Assembly: GCF_023343835.1 (NCBI RefSeq)
Contig: NC_064442.1
Location: 17,718,501 to 17,782,500, forward strand
DNA length: 64,000 nt
Direction: 5' to 3'
Source of the DNA: Lagopus muta
Lineage: Eukaryota; Chordata; Aves; Galliformes; Phasianidae
Made by a program: the position numbers and the translations under genes. Under the pieces are notes generated by a model. The model ran no database searches. It saw only the letters and a program-made list of their open reading frames with translations, and was not told where the DNA came from. Shown in pieces: positions 62,101-64,000 of this stretch (position 1 is its first letter; the number at the start of each line of letters is the position of its first letter).

Positions 62101-64000
62101 ACATGCCATAGGAATGCTCTCCAGCAGTGCTCAGGATGTGGCCGTGGACATGTTCAAACCATTCGTTGGGGGAAGTGGGACACAATTTGGGAAGCTCTCA
62201 GGAGAGCCCTTTTGGGCTGTGACACCAGCAAAAGACAAACGCTCAGCCCAGGAGGATTTTATTGGCACAGCAAGTGAGGTGGGGAGCTTGGTCCCTGCAG
62301 CGACTTTCCATGGGTTTTTTAGGCATCCTGGTTTGCAGATGGAGCCCAATCCTCACTGCTCTCCTGTAGTATCATTGCACACCATTTCCCCTCACTTCTT
62401 CCTCCTCTTCCTGGGGCCAGCAGTGTGCTTCCAGTCTCGCTTGCCCCTGCTGGGATGCTCCTCCTCCAGCACTGGGCTGGGGGCCTTGGGTGGTGGGTAC
62501 CTGGCGGGGGGCTTGGCAGCAGGGGGAGGTGCTGCAGGACCCCGATCCGTTTCATTCTGCTGCGAGGTGCTGGGGCAGAACAAATCTAGCAGGTTGGAGG
62601 GCTCCTGTGGGGTGGGCACAGATCTGGGGTCCTGAGGCCTCGGTTGCAGCATTGTCCCCATAGAGGAGGCGATGGCACTGAGGGAGCGGGCCATGGAGTG
62701 CACCCCACGGGACAGGGACACCAGGTGTTTGTTCTGTCTGCGCTGAGCCTGCAGCAGGCAAGCGCTGACCCCCAGCAGCTCATCCATGTGCTGCAGGTGT
62801 GCCCTGGCCCAGCAACCAAAATCTTCCTGCAGGGCGGCCAGGGAGGCCTGGAGGCTCTTGGGGAGAGATGTGGTGTCCCCAGCAGCACTGAGAGGTGATG
62901 CTGAGCCTTCCTCTGCTCCTTCATCCCGCTGTGCAGCAGGGGTGGGTGGTGTGGGGGGTGCGTCTCCTCCTGGGCTATGGGGCTGAGGCTGCAGGTCGAG
63001 GGTCGGAGTGCTGCTGTCCTCAGATGGCGTGTCCTGCTGGCGGACAGCGGGACCTGCTGTGGGGAGCGGGGCTGAAGGGAGCAGGAGAGGGAGCTTAGCA
63101 AGGACAGCATGGATGGAGCGCTCAGCAGATGGCAGCACACCGGGGCCCAGGGACAGAGGCGACCCGTGTGCATGCCACACGTCTTGGAGAGGACAACCCC
63201 AGCCCTCCTGCACACCCGCATCCACATGCCACTCACCTTCCCCAGCCCAGGGCACAGATAACTTACCATCATCCCTCCCCTTACAGTGCACTGGGGGCTG
63301 GCTGCACTCAGTGAGCCCCACCATCACTTTGGCAGCAACGGAAGCAACGGTGGCATCCCAGCCTCGGAGCGAGGGCAGCAACCACCGTCCTCCAAGTGGG
63401 AGGAGATGTGAATCCCAACGTAGGACACCCAGCCTGGCTTTTGGCCTCCACCCAGCTCCGCGGAGCAGCGTGCCCACATCTCACCTTGCAGCCCCTCGAT
63501 GCGCTCAGCCAGCGCCTGCAGCCTGGCACGGCACTCAGCAAAGTCCTCGTGCAGCCCCAGCTCCCCATCCGCCGCTGGGCGCTGCCTCCGCAGCTCCTCC
63601 AGCGCATCCTTGACGAAGGGCTGCATGTCCATCACCTCCTGCTCCGTGGCATAGAGGCCCATCTTCTCCACCAGCCTCTCGCCCGCCTCCATCCTCCGCA
63701 GCACGGCCTCCACGTGCCGCAGCTCCCTCTCCAGCTCCCTGCGGCTCTTCTCCTGCCTCCTCTCCACCGTGGCCAGCAGCTCCTCCTCCTCGTGCCGGAT
63801 CAGCCTCACCAGCTGCTCCACGCGCTGCCTCACCAGCTCCCGCACCCCGAGCCCCGCCGCCTCCAGCCGCGCCGCCTCGTCCTGCAGCGCCGCACGCGAC
63901 GCCTCGAAGCCGCCCCGCCGCCGCGCCAGCTCCTGCCCCAGCGCTGCCAGCTCGTCCCGCCGCAGCCGTGCCTCCGTGCTGATGTCGCAGTGCTGCCCGC
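59171..64000 (-). CDS. PML: PML, 3' part (coiled coil to PML-I C-terminus), partial
   Basis: TRIM-family organiser of PML nuclear bodies. Exons (minus): 64000-63485 (continues outside the window), 61790-61750, 61381-61138, 60887-60829, 60557-60428, 59937-59171; all phases fit. The first exon carries the end of B-box 2 (HCDIS) and the coiled coil, including RLVEKMGLYATEQEVMDMQP, which matches human RMKCYASDQEVLDMHG. The 244-bp exon has an NLS-like AKRKKD, a SUMO consensus VIKVEKD (human K490 site is VIKMESEE) and a SIM-like CLLNIMPDSSDE. The last two exons encode the PML-I exonuclease-like domain starting FFDVKIW, then SYEVGLRDLLSHLSTIRRPI and KLKNLASNLLWRDLSNCSTM. The DxE catalytic motif of DEDD nucleases reads DVK, so activity is unlikely, as in human PML-I. 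The RING and B-box 1 lie beyond the window. Confidence 0.93.
60135..60335 (-). mobile_element. CR1 LINE fragment in PML intron
   Basis: The plus strand begins TTCATAGAATCGTAGCATCA and continues with the CR1 3' block in reverse (ATCATCCAGCCCCGTACCTG, AATGACTCCACCACCCCTGA). It lies between exons 60557-60428 and 59937-59171. Confidence 0.85.
62258..62263 (-). promoter_or_regulatory. PML: Proximal PML poly(A) signal
   Basis: Minus-strand AATAAA 129 bases after the stop codon of the exon at 63056-62392. It supports that exon being a true transcript end. Confidence 0.6.
62392..63056 (-). CDS. PML: Candidate alternative terminal exon of PML
   Basis: A 665-bp open exon with an acceptor (CCCCACAG) at 63056/63057. 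It is exactly in phase with the PML coiled-coil exon that ends at 63485 and runs to TGA at 62392, with a poly(A) signal just beyond. It would add 220 residues. The start is Pro/Ser-rich and acidic (QQDTPSEDSS). A helical stretch follows (ALQEDFGCWARAHLQHMDEL, VSACLLQAQRRQNKHLVSLS). Then comes a proline-rich segment and a basic, NLS-like C-terminus (HTAGPRKRRKK). I recognise no human PML isoform end in it. The helical part looks loosely like the C-terminal oligomerisation regions of Myb/SANT-type proteins, but that is only an impression. It could also be the last exon of a separate transcript. Confidence 0.6.

Noticed and set aside
62586-63477. Full open frame 63477-62392 as a separate intronless gene
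   Set aside because: The part upstream of 63056 has no recognisable protein character and includes the intron after the coiled-coil exon. Phase and acceptor at 63056 fit splicing from PML better.

Overview
The window is vertebrate nuclear DNA, most likely from a galliform bird. Genes have many exons and short GT-AG introns. Interspersed repeats are almost all CR1 LINE fragments, and the egg-coat gene at 50.6-53.0 kb encodes a 437-aa ZP3 very close to chicken ZP3. Several residues differ from my memory of chicken ZP3, so I say galliform rather than chicken. Every exon chain below was read by following splice sites, codon phase and similarity to remembered human and chicken proteins; nothing was aligned by computer, so single-base boundary errors are possible.

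Layout. 1-3.4 kb: 3' part of PTPN9 (+). 3.4-30.4 kb: SIN3A (+), with a CpG-island promoter that holds a 74-bp near-perfect palindrome, a noncoding first exon, 20 coding exons (1274 aa) and a long 3' UTR. 30.6-43.6 kb: MAN2C1 (+), 26 exons (1029 aa), behind a 31-bp minisatellite and an NRF1-type promoter. 43.55-47.6 kb: NEIL1 (-), convergent with MAN2C1. 48.0-49.6 kb: COMMD4 (-), 199 aa. 50.6-53.0 kb: ZP3 (-). 55.0-58.2 kb: a second, tandem ZP3-like gene (-). 59.0-64.0 kb: the 3' part of PML (-), cut by the window edge inside the coiled coil.

PTPN9-SIN3A-MAN2C1-NEIL1-COMMD4 is the gene order of human 15q24. The ZP3 pair and PML lying directly beyond COMMD4 is not the human arrangement. The genes are mostly unrelated housekeeping functions: tyrosine phosphatase, HDAC corepressor scaffold, cytosolic mannosidase, base-excision repair and copper/COMMD regulation. 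Two linked egg-coat genes follow, then the PML nuclear-body organiser.

The points most worth a second look are: the promoter palindrome; five CCAAT-box units spaced about 42 bp (four helical turns) upstream of NEIL1; an alternative PML terminal exon with its own stop and poly(A) signal; the diverged ZP3 duplicate that lacks one intron; a GC-AG intron in MAN2C1; the NEIL1 Cys-for-Gly change in the catalytic N-terminus, together with an AAA lysine at the recoding position; and a 30-bp-arm hairpin between the ZP3 genes. I saw no CRISPR, prokaryotic or retroviral feature, and no wholly new gene system.
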